The translations under genes were made by a program, and so were the position numbers. Of a stretch of DNA of 64,000 nucleotides, positions 16,632 to 25,601 are shown one piece after another. Position 1 is the first letter of the stretch; every line of letters begins with the position of its first letter. The stretch is from Dokdonella_A sp036518555. GTDB lineage: Bacteria; Pseudomonadota; Gammaproteobacteria; Xanthomonadales; Rhodanobacteraceae. The notes beneath the pieces are model-generated. The model was given only the letters and a program-made list of their open reading frames with translations. It ran no database searches and was not told the DNA's origin. The stretch covers positions 1 to 64,000 of the forward strand of contig NZ_DATDMY010000132.1 of assembly GCF_036518555.1 (NCBI RefSeq), read 5' to 3'.

Positions 16632-18521
16632 ATGCGGTTCGCAAGATGCCTGCGGGACATCCGGGTGGCCGTGCTCGCGTGCCTGTGCGCGCTGCCGGCG
16701 GTGCGTACGAACGCGCAGAGCCAATGGCCCGACCAGAACTTCCAGGACGGTTTCGAAGGCATCGTCGGCGGCCCGGCGACGGACGCCGACGCTTCGCGCT
16801 TCCTCGCCCAGGCGACGTTCGGCGCGACCGCGGAAGACATCGCGCACCTGCGTGCGGTCGGCTACGACGGCTGGCTTGCCGAGCAGTTCGCCAAGGCACC
16901 GTCGACGCAGGTGCCGTACCTCGATTGGGTGCAGGGCCTCTCGTGCGAGGCCGGCGACGACTATTGCAACACCGTCGCCGAATGGGCCGGCACGCGCCTG
17001 CAAGCGTGGACGATCAATTCGGTCGGCACCCCCGATCCGAGCCGTGCGCAGCAGGTGCCGACCGACCAGCTGCGCCAGCGCGTCGCGTTCGCGCTCAGCG
17101 AGATCTTCGTCGTGTCCAATAGCAACGGCACGCTCGCACAGCAGCCGTGGGCGCTCGCGAGCTATTACGACATGCTCGCCGCCGACGCGTTCGGCAACTA
17201 CCGCACGCTGCTCGAGGACGTGACCAAGCATCCGGCGATGGGCGTGTTCCTGAGTTCGATCCAGAACCAGAAGGCGAACCCGGAGGAGAACATCCATCCG
17301 GACGAGAACTACGCGCGCGAGATCAACCAGCTCTTCTCGATCGGTCTGGTCCAGCTCAACCTCGACGGCACGCCGAAGCTCGTCAACGGACAGCCGGTCG
17401 CGACCTACGGCCAGGAAACCGTGCGCGGCTTCGCCGCCGTGTTCACCGGCTGGGACTTCAACAGCATCGGCTGCAGCGTGGACTACCAGGACGGCGTACC
17501 GCTCTGCTGCAACAACCCCGACAACCCGTGGCAGTATTTTTACTGCGGGCCGGCCAACCTCGACGACCTGGCGTGGCAGCGCCCGATGGAGCCGGTCGAG
17601 TACTGGCACGACGATGCGACCGACAAGCAGTTGCTCGACTATCCGGGCGTCGCCCTGTCGGGCGGCGTGCTCATGCACGGCGGCGATGCGCAGTCCGAGC
17701 TCACGGCGGCGCTCGACAACGTGTTCCATCATCCGAACGTCGGCCCGTTCATCGCGGTGCGCCTGATCCAGCGCCTCGTCACCAGCAATCCGACCCCGGC
17801 CTACGTCCAGCGCGTCGCGCAGGTGTTCAACGACGACGGCAGCGCATCGCACGTTCGCGGCAACCTCAAGGCGGTGGTGAAGGCGATCCTGCTCGATCGC
17901 GAGGCGCGCTACGGCCAGTGGCAGAGGCCGGACACGTTCGGCAAGCTGCGCGAACCGCTGCTCAAGATCACGCAGATGTGGCGCGCCATGTCCGCGCGCA
18001 CGCCGACCGGCGATCCGCGCTACAGCGGCCGTTCGGGCAACCTCGACACCTGGCCGCCGATCATCGAACAGATCGGCGAGGCGCCGTTGTACTCGCCGAC
18101 CGTGTTCAACTTCTTCAAACCCGATTTCGCGCAGGCGGGCGAGGTGCGTACGCGCGGCCTGGTCAGCCCCGAATTCCAGATCCTCGGCGATACGACCTCG
18201 ACGGCGATGCCGAATTACCTGTTCCACCAGATCTTCTGCAACTACACCGCGAGCGACGCCTGCTGGGACGCGAGCGATCCGCAGACGCTGCAGATGGACG
18301 AAGCGCGCGACGCGCCGCTCGCCGCGAGCGATCCCGCCGCACTCGTCGACCGCTACAGCCTGCTGCTGATGGGCGGGCAGATGTCGCCGTTCATGCGCGG
18401 CGTGCTCGTCGCTCGCCTCGCGTCGATGGCGCCGGGCGACTACGACGACATCGGTCGCGCGCGCGTGCAGGAAGCGCTCTATCTCATCTTCAACTCGCCC
18501 GAATACTCGATCCAGAAATGA
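16632..18521 (+). CDS. DUF1800 secreted protein
   Basis: A 629-residue exported protein. The N-terminus is a signal peptide ending near 'RTNAQS', followed by the 'FQDGFE' tag. The DUF1800 domain shows 'ASRFLAQATFGAT', 'RVAFALSEIFVVS' and the diagnostic 'HPDENYAREINQLFSIGL'. A cysteine-bearing insert ('CCNNPDNP') lies in the middle. The family's biochemical role is unknown; it nearly always travels with a DUF1501 protein, as it does here 43 bases downstream. The ATG at 16632 has GGAGG at a usable distance, whereas the GTG at 16629 is too close. Confidence 0.93.
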   Translation: MRFARCLRDIRVAVLACLCALPAVRTNAQSQWPDQNFQDGFEGIVGGPATDADASRFLAQATFGATAEDIAHLRAVGYDGWLAEQFAKAPSTQVPYLDWVQGLSCEAGDDYCNTVAEWAGTRLQAWTINSVGTPDPSRAQQVPTDQLRQRVAFALSEIFVVSNSNGTLAQQPWALASYYDMLAADAFGNYRTLLEDVTKHPAMGVFLSSIQNQKANPEENIHPDENYAREINQLFSIGLVQLNLDGTPKLVNGQPVATYGQETVRGFAAVFTGWDFNSIGCSVDYQDGVPLCCNNPDNPWQYFYCGPANLDDLAWQRPMEPVEYWHDDATDKQLLDYPGVALSGGVLMHGGDAQSELTAALDNVFHHPNVGPFIAVRLIQRLVTSNPTPAYVQRVAQVFNDDGSASHVRGNLKAVVKAILLDREARYGQWQRPDTFGKLREPLLKITQMWRAMSARTPTGDPRYSGRSGNLDTWPPIIEQIGEAPLYSPTVFNFFKPDFAQAGEVRTRGLVSPEFQILGDTTSTAMPNYLFHQIFCNYTASDACWDASDPQTLQMDEARDAPLAASDPAALVDRYSLLLMGGQMSPFMRGVLVARLASMAPGDYDDIGRARVQEALYLIFNSPEYSIQK

Positions 18522-18564
18522 GCCGCGCCGCCGGTTTGCCCGCGTCCGCCGAGAGGAACCACCC

Positions 18565-20094
18565 ATGCACGTGAATCGACGTGAATTCCTGCGCCGGAGC
18601 ATCTGCGCCGCGCTCGGCGGCGCCGGCCTCTACGGTGCGCTCGGAAACCTGCGCCTGATCTCCGCCGCGGCCGCCGCGCGTCGATACGCGTTCGGCGACT
18701 ACAAGGCTCTCGTGTGCGTGTACCTCTACGGCGGCAACGACAGCTTCAATACGATCGTGCCGTGCGACGCCGCGCATTATCCGGTCTACCAGAGCACGCG
18801 GCAGGGGCTCGCGCTCGCGCAGGCCGAGCTGCAGGCGAACGTGCTGTCCCCGCTCGCTGCGCAGGGTGGATTGCCCGGCGGGTTGCCGAGCGATGGCGCG
18901 ACCTACGCGATGCATCCGTCGATGGGCCAGGCGGCCGGCGGCAATGCGGGGCTGCGCGGACTGTTCAACAGCGGCAAGGCCGCGATCGTCGCCAATGTCG
19001 GCACGCTGCTGTACCCGATCACGCAGCAGCAGTACCAGGACGGCTCGGTGTCGACGCCGTCGCAGCTGTACTCGCACGACGACCAGACCAACCAGTGGCA
19101 GACCTCGCGCCCCGACGACGCCAACGCGAACGGCTGGGGCGGGCGCATCGCCGACATGCTCTACGGATCGAACGCGGGCGGGTTGCCGATGAGCATCACG
19201 CTGTCGGGCGAGAACCGCTTCCAGCGCGCGGCGAGCGTCAACCAGTTCGCCGTCGACGCGTACGGCGCGGCGTTCGCCGCCGCCGGTGTCGACGACCAGG
19301 GCAACCCGGTCGATTTCTTCCGCGTGCAAGGCATGAGCTTTCGCGGCGACGGTCCCGAATCGTGGCTGGTCGGCAACGGCAACGATCCAGGGCGCGCCGC
19401 GGCGTACGACGCGCTGCGCGCAGGCGGCACGCAGACGCACGTGCTCGAGCGCGCGTTCGCCGACACCGCGAACCGTTCCATCGCCAATGCGGTGCTGCTC
19501 AACGCTGCGATGACCGGCACGCGGCTTGCCACGCCGTTCCCCGACACCGATCTCGGCAACCAGCTAGCGGCCGTCGCGCTCATGATCAAGGTGCGCGCGG
19601 CGCTCGGCATGAGCCGCCAGGTGTTCTTCGTCTCGGTCGGCAACTACGACACGCACGGATCGCAACTCACCGACCAGGCGGACAACCTGCTGCAGCTGTC
19701 GCAGGCGCTCGCCGCATTCCATGCTGCAACCGTCGAGATGGGCGTGGCCGACGGCGTCACCGCGTTCACCGCGTCGGATTTCGGGCGTTCGCTCGCCGTC
19801 AACAGCGACGGTACCGACCACGGCTGGGGCGGACATCATGTCGTGGTCGGCGGCGCCGTGCGCGGCCAGCGCTTCTACGGCACGATGCCGTCGCTCGCCC
19901 AGTACGACGAGGCCCAGCCCGGCAACGGCAATCCCGACGATACCGGCTACGGCCAGATCATCCCCACGCTCGCCGTCGACCAGTATTCGGCGACGCTCGC
20001 GCGCTGGTTCGGCGTCGACGCGGGCGGCATCGCCGATCTCTTCCCGAACCTCGGCCGCTTCCCGGGCGGAGGCGACCTCGGCTTCATGGCCTGA
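18565..20094 (+). CDS. DUF1501 Tat-exported protein
   Basis: A 509-residue protein of the DUF1501 family, related to alkaline-phosphatase/sulfatase folds. The N-terminus carries a twin-arginine signal ('NRREFLRRS' followed by a hydrophobic Ala/Gly stretch), so it is probably exported folded, perhaps with a bound metal. Family segments are visible: 'LVCVYLYGGNDSFNTIVPCD', 'FVSVGNYDTHGSQ', 'FTASDFGRSL' and 'DHGWGGHHVVVGGAV'. The start has GAGAGGA upstream. It follows the DUF1800 gene closely and is followed after 7 bases by a cupredoxin gene. Confidence 0.94.
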   Translation: MHVNRREFLRRSICAALGGAGLYGALGNLRLISAAAAARRYAFGDYKALVCVYLYGGNDSFNTIVPCDAAHYPVYQSTRQGLALAQAELQANVLSPLAAQGGLPGGLPSDGATYAMHPSMGQAAGGNAGLRGLFNSGKAAIVANVGTLLYPITQQQYQDGSVSTPSQLYSHDDQTNQWQTSRPDDANANGWGGRIADMLYGSNAGGLPMSITLSGENRFQRAASVNQFAVDAYGAAFAAAGVDDQGNPVDFFRVQGMSFRGDGPESWLVGNGNDPGRAAAYDALRAGGTQTHVLERAFADTANRSIANAVLLNAAMTGTRLATPFPDTDLGNQLAAVALMIKVRAALGMSRQVFFVSVGNYDTHGSQLTDQADNLLQLSQALAAFHAATVEMGVADGVTAFTASDFGRSLAVNSDGTDHGWGGHHVVVGGAVRGQRFYGTMPSLAQYDEAQPGNGNPDDTGYGQIIPTLAVDQYSATLARWFGVDAGGIADLFPNLGRFPGGGDLGFMA

Positions 20095-20101
20095 CCGCGC
20101 G

Positions 20102-20482
20102 ATGCGCGCGCTCCTTCTCGTCCTCGCATGCTGCGCGGCCCAAGCGCAGGCGCGTTCGTTCACCGTGACGGCGAACGAGGACATGACGTTCTCGCCCGCG
20201 CAGATCGAGATCTACCAGGGCGACACGATCCGTTTCGTCAACAATGGCGGCCTGCACAACGTCCGCGCCGACGACGGCAGCTTCACCTGTGCGCTCGACT
20301 GCAACCTGCACAACGCGCCGAGCAGCCAGCACTGGCAGGTGTCGGTGCGCTTCAACCGCCTCGGCGACGTGGGCTACTACTGCGAGCAGCACGGCGACCT
20401 CACGAGCGGCATGCGCGGTGCAGTGACGGTACTGGATCGAATCCTCGTCGCCGGGTTCGAAAAGGTATACCTGCCCGAATAG
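20102..20482 (+). CDS. Secreted plastocyanin-like cupredoxin
   Basis: A 126-residue exported blue-copper-type protein. Residues 1-17 form a signal peptide. The Greek-key domain carries type-1 copper ligands H52 ('GGLHNV'), C94 and H97 ('YYCEQHG') and M104 ('TSGM'). It ends with 'LVAGFEKVYLPE', another form of the GFE tag. An extra Cys pair (C63, C67) may form a disulfide. It begins 7 bases after DUF1501, so it should share the transcript with DUF1800 and DUF1501. An electron-transfer or copper role for the cluster is inference. It may be underpredicted because a longer frame overlaps the previous gene. Confidence 0.88.
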   Translation: MRALLLVLACCAAQAQARSFTVTANEDMTFSPAQIEIYQGDTIRFVNNGGLHNVRADDGSFTCALDCNLHNAPSSQHWQVSVRFNRLGDVGYYCEQHGDLTSGMRGAVTVLDRILVAGFEKVYLPE

Positions 20483-20623
20483 CGACGCACGTCGCATCGT
20501 ACTGCGCGGTTGTTGCGCCGCGGCGTTGCGTGCGTGCGCATCAGCCCATAACCTCGGGTGCGCGGCTTTGGGGGCCGCGCGGGCATCGTCGATGTCCGCT
20601 TCCTGACCACATGAGGGAGAGCC

Positions 20624-21691
20624 ATGGGTAAGGTCTTGTTGGGAGCGTTGTTGCTCGGCTGCGCGTTCGCGGCCACCGCCGGCGCGGCGCCGGGCGGAGT
20701 TTCCGTGCATCTCGACGCGTCGGCCGTCGCCGCCGACGTCGGCAGCGGCAAGCTCGTCTTCACGATGACGAACGAAAGCGCGTCGGCGCTGCACGTGCTG
20801 CGCTGGCAGACGCCGCTCGACGGCGTCACGTCCGACCTGTTCGACGTCGAACGCGACGGCGTCGCGGCCGCCTACATCGGCCCGATGTACAAGCGGGCGA
20901 CGCCGGGCGCGCAGGACTACGTCGAACTGAAACCGGGCGAGTCGCGCACGGTCGATGTCGATCTCAGCGCGTACTACGACATGAAGGCAGGCGGGCAGTA
21001 CACGGTCCGCTACGTGCGCGATGCGCAGAGCGCGCTGCTCGAGGCGCTGCAGGCATCGAAAGCCGGGGTCGCGGCGACCGTCGCGATCGATAGCGATGCG
21101 GTGACGCTGTGGGTCGACGGCGCGCCGGGTGCGCTCGATGACGGCGCGGCGGCGCAGGGCATGCCCGGCGTGCTCGCCGCGAGCAACAGCTTCGTCAGTT
21201 GCAGCAATACGCGCCAGTCGCAGCTCGCGACCGCACGCAATTCGGCGGTCACGTACGCGACCAACGCGAAGAGCTACCTCGACGCGGGCACGCGCGGCAG
21301 TCGCTACACCTGGTGGTTCGGTACCTACACCAGCAGCCGCTATGGGACGGTTCGCTCGCACTTCACGAACCTGAAGAGCGCGTTGTCGTCCCAGCCGTAC
21401 ACGTTCGACTGCAGCTGCACCGACCGCAACACGTACGCCTATGTGTACCCGACGCAGCCGTACCGCGTGTACCTGTGCGGCGCGTTCTGGTCGGCGCCGA
21501 ATACCGGCACCGATTCGCGTGCGGGCACGCTCGTGCACGAGACGAGCCACTTCAACGTCGTCGCCGGCACCGACGACTGGGCCTATGGCCAGACCGCCGC
21601 GCACAATCTCGCGTTGAGCAATCCGAGCCATGCGGTCGACAACGCCGACAACCACGAGTACTTCGCCGAGAACAACCCGGCGCGCAATTGA
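20624..21691 (+). CDS. Secreted M35-family (aspzincin) metalloendopeptidase
   Basis: A 355-residue exported protease. A signal peptide (1-21) and an N-terminal beta-rich propeptide-like domain (to about 180) precede an aspzincin catalytic domain of the peptidyl-Lys endopeptidase type. Zinc ligands are H305 and H309 in 'HETSH', with a third Asp in 'GTDDWAYG' (315-322). Cysteines in 'VSCSNT', 'DCSCT' and 'YLCGAF' fit the disulfides of secreted family members. The family is best known in fungi and in Aeromonas-like bacteria. It has its own ribosome site (GGGAGAG) and a strong terminator, so it is probably a single-gene unit. Confidence 0.92.
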   Translation: MGKVLLGALLLGCAFAATAGAAPGGVSVHLDASAVAADVGSGKLVFTMTNESASALHVLRWQTPLDGVTSDLFDVERDGVAAAYIGPMYKRATPGAQDYVELKPGESRTVDVDLSAYYDMKAGGQYTVRYVRDAQSALLEALQASKAGVAATVAIDSDAVTLWVDGAPGALDDGAAAQGMPGVLAASNSFVSCSNTRQSQLATARNSAVTYATNAKSYLDAGTRGSRYTWWFGTYTSSRYGTVRSHFTNLKSALSSQPYTFDCSCTDRNTYAYVYPTQPYRVYLCGAFWSAPNTGTDSRAGTLVHETSHFNVVAGTDDWAYGQTAAHNLALSNPSHAVDNADNHEYFAENNPARN

Positions 21692-21697
21692 GTCCCC

Positions 21698-21724
21698 GGG
21701 GGCCGCTGCGGCGGCCCCCGTTTC
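21698..21724 (+). terminator. Terminator after the M35 protease gene
   Basis: A 9-base perfect stem (GGGGGCCGC / GCGGCCCCC) with a TGCG loop and then GTTT. It begins 6 bases after the stop codon. The T run is short, but the stem is very stable. Confidence 0.75.
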
Positions 21725-21901
21725 TCGCGGTCATCCGGGAGCGCTGCCCGCGGGCCTGCATGGGGTGAATCCGTCACATCGGCGGCGGCGCGTCGGGAGC
21801 CGGGCGGTCCGTGCCCGCACGCGTCGCGAGGCCGTTTCATCCACACTCGCCTGGGACGATCGGAACCGTCACAATGCCGTGTCGCTCCGGTCGCCACGCG
21901 C

Positions 21902-22531
21902 ATGCCCGTCGAAATGCCCCCGATCACCCGCGTCCTGCTCATCGCGAACGTCGTCGCCTACCTGCTGCAGCAGGTGTTCGGCGATGCGCTGCTCGTGCAC
22001 TTCGCGCTGTGGCCGCTGGGCCCATCGCCGTACGGCGACGTGCCGGGGTTCGAGCCGTGGCAGCTCGTCACCTATGCGTTCCTGCACGGCAACTTCGCGC
22101 ACATCGCGTTCAACATGCTCGCCTTGTGGATGTTCGGCGGACCGATCGAACAGTTGTTCGGTTCGCGTCCGTTCGCGCTGTACTACGCCGTGTGCGTCGT
22201 CGGCGCGGCACTGACCCAGCTCGCGGTCGTGCACTTCTTCGACGGCGGTTACCAGCCGACGCTCGGCGCTTCCGGCGGCGTCTTCGGCCTGCTGCTCGCG
22301 TACGGAATGATGTTCCCGCACGCGCGCATCCTCGTCTATTTCGCGATCCCGATGCCCGCGTGGCTGTTCGTGACGCTCTATGGCGGCCTCGAACTGTTCC
22401 TCGGCGTCACCGGCTCGCAGGTCGGCGTCGCTCATTTCGCGCACCTGGGCGGACTCGCATTCGGCTTCGTGCTGATCCAGTACTGGCGCGGGCGCCTGCC
22501 ATGGAAGCCGCGGCGCGTCCTGCGTCGCTGA
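21902..22531 (+). CDS. Rhomboid-family intramembrane serine protease
   Basis: A 209-residue inner-membrane protein with about six helices. The catalytic serine is S124 in 'LGASGGVFGL' and the partner histidine is H181 in 'AHLGGLAFG'. The L1-loop and helix-2 region 'FLHGNFAHIAFNMLALWMFG' with conserved His/Asn is also typical. Substrates are unknown. The ATG at 21902 is used; the in-frame ATG at 21914 is also possible. folC begins 7 bases after its stop, so the two may share a transcript. Confidence 0.95.
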   Translation: MPVEMPPITRVLLIANVVAYLLQQVFGDALLVHFALWPLGPSPYGDVPGFEPWQLVTYAFLHGNFAHIAFNMLALWMFGGPIEQLFGSRPFALYYAVCVVGAALTQLAVVHFFDGGYQPTLGASGGVFGLLLAYGMMFPHARILVYFAIPMPAWLFVTLYGGLELFLGVTGSQVGVAHFAHLGGLAFGFVLIQYWRGRLPWKPRRVLRR

Positions 22532-22538
22532 GGCATCG

Positions 22539-23852
22539 ATGGCGACGCAACCGGCGGGCCTGGCCGACTGGCTCGACTACCAGCAGCGCCTGCATCCTCG
22601 CGCGATCGAACTCGGCCTCGATCGCGTGCGCGAGGTGTGGCGGCGGCTCGGCGCGCCGGCGCCGGCGCCGCTCGTCGTCGTCGTCGGCGGCACCAACGGC
22701 AAGGGCTCGACCGTCGCCTTCCTCGAGGCGATGCTCGCCGCCGACGGTCGGCGCGTCGGTGCGTACACCTCGCCGCACCTGCAGCGCTACAACGAGCGCG
22801 TGAGAGTCGCCGGCGAGGAGGTCGACGACCGCCTCCTCGTCGACGCGTTCGCGCGCATCGAGGCGGCGCGCCTCGCGACGGCCGGCCCGGCCGATCCGGC
22901 CATGGCGATCGAGCTCACCTACTTCGAGTTCGGCACGCTCGCGGCGCTGTGGATCTTCGCCCATGCGGAACTCGACGTCGCCGTACTCGAGGTCGGCCTC
23001 GGCGGCCGGCTCGACGCGGTCAACATCATCGATGCCGATGCGTCGATCGTCACCACGGTCGATCTCGACCATCAGGACTGGCTCGGCAACGACCGCGACA
23101 GCATCGGGCGCGAGAAGGCCGGCATTTTCCGCGCCGGCCGCCCCGCGATCGTCGCCGAATCGGACCCGCCCGCGGCGTTGCTCGATGCCGCGCAGCGCAT
23201 CGGTGCGGACCTCCGGCGTGCGGGCCGCGACTACGCCTGGGAGACCGCTGCGGGTTCGATGCAGTGGCGCTGGCGCGGGGACGGGGCCGACCTCGTGCTG
23301 CCCAAGCCGGGGCTCGTCGCGCCGTGCCAGCACGCGAACGCTGCCGGTGCGATCGCGGTACTGCGCGCGTTGCGCACGCGCCTCCGCTGGAATCCGGCGG
23401 CGATCGCGCGCGGTGTCGCGGATGCGCGCGTCGGCGCGCGGCTGCAGCGCTTCGACGGCGATCCGGAATTCGTCGTCGACGTCGCGCACAACCCGCAGGC
23501 AGCGCGCGTGCTCGGCGACTGGCTGGGTCGCGAGCCCGCGCGCGGCCGTACGCTCGCGGTGTTCGGTGCGCTCGCCGACAAGGACGTGCGCGGCATCGTC
23601 GCTGCGGTCGCTGCCCGTGTCGATCGCTGGTATCCGGCCGGACTCGATCGGGATTCGCCACGCGGACTCGATGCAGAAACACTCGCGAGGCTGGTCGGGG
23701 AAATCGCCGGCAGCCGCGTCGCCGCCGCGAGTCCCGACGTCGGCACCGCCCTGGCGGCAGCCCGGGCCGACGCGCGGCCGGGCGATCGCGTGCTCGCGTT
23801 CGGATCGTTCTTCGTCGCCGCGGCCGCACTGGCGTTCGTCGCGCAACGCTGA
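22539..23852 (+). CDS. folC: Bifunctional folylpolyglutamate/dihydrofolate synthase
   Basis: A 437-residue ATP-dependent ligase that adds glutamate to dihydropteroate and to folates. The Mur-ligase-like P-loop is 'VVGGTNGKGSTVAFLEAML'; 'VNIIDADASIVTTVDLDHQD', 'IGREKAGIFR' and 'DVAHNPQAAR' are the other family blocks. The start has GAGG upstream. It is the first gene of the classic run folC, SPOR protein, cvpA, purF seen in gammaproteobacteria. Length is normal. Confidence 0.96.
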   Translation: MATQPAGLADWLDYQQRLHPRAIELGLDRVREVWRRLGAPAPAPLVVVVGGTNGKGSTVAFLEAMLAADGRRVGAYTSPHLQRYNERVRVAGEEVDDRLLVDAFARIEAARLATAGPADPAMAIELTYFEFGTLAALWIFAHAELDVAVLEVGLGGRLDAVNIIDADASIVTTVDLDHQDWLGNDRDSIGREKAGIFRAGRPAIVAESDPPAALLDAAQRIGADLRRAGRDYAWETAAGSMQWRWRGDGADLVLPKPGLVAPCQHANAAGAIAVLRALRTRLRWNPAAIARGVADARVGARLQRFDGDPEFVVDVAHNPQAARVLGDWLGREPARGRTLAVFGALADKDVRGIVAAVAARVDRWYPAGLDRDSPRGLDAETLARLVGEIAGSRVAAASPDVGTALAAARADARPGDRVLAFGSFFVAAAALAFVAQR

Positions 23853-23893
23853 ACGCGGGGGCCGTCGCGTGCGGGATCGTTGCGCCGGGCGCG

Positions 23894-23899
23894 TATAAT
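23894..23899 (+). promoter_or_regulatory. Candidate -10 element before the SPOR gene
   Basis: A perfect TATAAT hexamer in an otherwise very GC-rich gap, 27 bases before the SPOR start codon. No good -35 is seen at the right distance, so the call is tentative. Confidence 0.35.
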
Positions 23900-23926
23900 C
23901 GCGCCGTCGCCCGAAGCGGATCGCTC

Positions 23927-24862
23927 ATGGATCTGTCGTTGAAACAGCGCCTGCTCGGCGCCGCGGTGCTGATCGCGCTGGCCGTGATCTTCGTGCCGAT
24001 GCTCATCTCCGGCTCCGCGCCGCAGAAGTCGGCCGAAATGGAGACGTCGACGCTCGCGATCCCGCCGGCTCCTGATCGGGAGTTCCAGACGCGCGTGCTG
24101 CCCGTCGATCCGTCGGCGGCCAATCCGACCGCGGCGTCGACGCCCGCACCGCCGCCGGACACGATCGCGACCGTCGATACATCGACCGCGCCGAAGCCCG
24201 CGCCGCCGGTGGCGGCCGCTCCGGCCGAAGTCGCCAGCGCCGCGCCGTCCAAGCCTGCGCCCACGATGCCGGAAGCCGTCAAGCCGCAGGCCGCCAAGCC
24301 GGAGCCCGTCGAAACCGCCAAGCCGATGCCGGGGCTGGCCGCCAATGGCCGCTATTACGTCCATCTGGGCGTATACGCGAGCGACAAGAACGCCCGCGAC
24401 CTCGTCGCGAGCCTCAAGAAGGGCGGTTTTCCGGCGTCGGCCGAAGCGAGCGAGTACCAGGGCAAACCCGCCGAACGCGTGCGCGTCGGCCCGTTCGCCG
24501 ATCGCGCTGCGGCCGAGGCAGCGAGGCTGCGCATCAAGCAGGCGCAGCCGGGCGTGCCCGGAAGCGTCGTCGCGGCGATGGAGGACGCGACGTCCGATGC
24601 GCCCGCCAACGCAGTGCCGGCGGCGCGCGCCGGCGGCTGGGCCGTGCAGCTCGGTGCGCTCAAGACGGTCGATGATGCGAACAAGCTGCGCGATCGGGTC
24701 AGGAATGCGGGCTTCGTCGCGTTCGTCGACAAAGTCGACGCGAGCGGCACGGCGCTCTGGCGCGTGCGCGCGGGACCGGAAGTCGATCGCGCTGCGGCGG
24801 AGAAGCTGCGCGCGGGCATCAAGGACAAGCTCAAGCTCGATGGCATCGTCGTGACGCAGTGA
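23927..24862 (+). CDS. DedD-like membrane protein with two SPOR domains
   Basis: A 311-residue bitopic inner-membrane protein. One helix near the N-terminus ('LLGAAVLIALAVIFVPMLI') is followed by a Pro/Ala/Lys-rich periplasmic linker of about 100 residues. Two SPOR repeats follow, at about 138-210 ('YYVHLGVYASDKNARDL') and 235-309 ('WAVQLGALKTVDDANKL'). SPOR domains bind denuded glycan at the division septum. Its position between folC and cvpA is that of dedD, but DedD usually has one SPOR repeat, so the tandem is worth noting. Confidence 0.92.
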   Translation: MDLSLKQRLLGAAVLIALAVIFVPMLISGSAPQKSAEMETSTLAIPPAPDREFQTRVLPVDPSAANPTAASTPAPPPDTIATVDTSTAPKPAPPVAAAPAEVASAAPSKPAPTMPEAVKPQAAKPEPVETAKPMPGLAANGRYYVHLGVYASDKNARDLVASLKKGGFPASAEASEYQGKPAERVRVGPFADRAAAEAARLRIKQAQPGVPGSVVAAMEDATSDAPANAVPAARAGGWAVQLGALKTVDDANKLRDRVRNAGFVAFVDKVDASGTALWRVRAGPEVDRAAAEKLRAGIKDKLKLDGIVVTQ

Positions 24863-24869
24863 TGAAGCC

Positions 24870-24897
24870 GGGAACCTGGAATCGGGAACCTGGAATC
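24870..24897. repeat. Tandem 14-base duplication
   Basis: GGGAACCTGGAATC is present twice back to back in the SPOR-cvpA gap. The unit is unremarkable in base composition and has no evident function. Confidence 0.8.
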
Positions 24898-24971
24898 GTC
24901 GGAGGGCGTGACGACGCGCCGTTCGGGTTGCATCCGGTCCGGCGCGCCGATGGCCGGTTCGCGGCGTCCCG

Positions 24972-25586
24972 ATGAACTGGGTCGATTACACGATCGTCGC
25001 GGTGCTCGCCCTATCGGTGCTGATGGGGCTCTGGCGCGGGTTCATCGGCGAGGTCCTCGCGCTGGCGATATGGATCGCCGCATTCTGGACCGCATGGATG
25101 GTCGGGCCCGCCCTTGCAGAGCGCTTTTCCGCCAGCATATCCACCCCGTCGGTGCGCGTGATCCTCGCCTACGTCCTGTGCTTCGTGGCGGTGCTGATCG
25201 CGGGCGCGATCGTCACCTTCCTCGTACGCAAGCTGGTAGAGGGCAGTGGCTTGTCGGGCAGCGACCGGCTGCTCGGCATGGTATTCGGCCTTGCGCGCGG
25301 GCTGGCGCTGGTCGTGCTGGTCGTGCTGCTGCTCGGCTTCACGCCGTTCGCGCGCGACCCGTGGTGGCACCAGTCACAATTGCTGCCCGGCTTCGAGCGC
25401 GGGGCGCAATGGCTCGCCGCGCGTCTGCCGCAGGAGGTCGCGCGACATCTCGAGCCGGTGCAGGGCCTGCTCGAGCCGTTCGTGCGACCGGCCGCGCCGG
25501 CCGCTTCGCCGGGCAAACCTGCCGCGCCCGGCGGCACGCCGGCCGGCAGCAGCGACACCGCCGCCGTCCAGACCCCATCCACTTGA
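24972..25586 (+). CDS. cvpA: CvpA family membrane protein
   Basis: A 204-residue inner-membrane protein with four predicted helices and the CvpA opening 'MNWVDYTIVAVLALSVLMGLW' (residue 1 onward), plus 'SDRLLGMVFGLARGLALV' in helix 4. A Pro/Ala-rich cytosolic or periplasmic tail of about 50 residues follows. CvpA proteins are needed for colicin V production and for envelope stress tolerance in enterics. purF follows after 15 bases, the classical pairing. Confidence 0.93.
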   Translation: MNWVDYTIVAVLALSVLMGLWRGFIGEVLALAIWIAAFWTAWMVGPALAERFSASISTPSVRVILAYVLCFVAVLIAGAIVTFLVRKLVEGSGLSGSDRLLGMVFGLARGLALVVLVVLLLGFTPFARDPWWHQSQLLPGFERGAQWLAARLPQEVARHLEPVQGLLEPFVRPAAPAASPGKPAAPGGTPAGSSDTAAVQTPST

Positions 25587-25601
25587 AGTAGCCAGACAAC
25601 T

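Noticed and set aside
24870..24897. Tandem 14-mer as a regulator site
   Set aside because: It lacks dyad symmetry and lies inside a likely operon; a simple duplication explains it.
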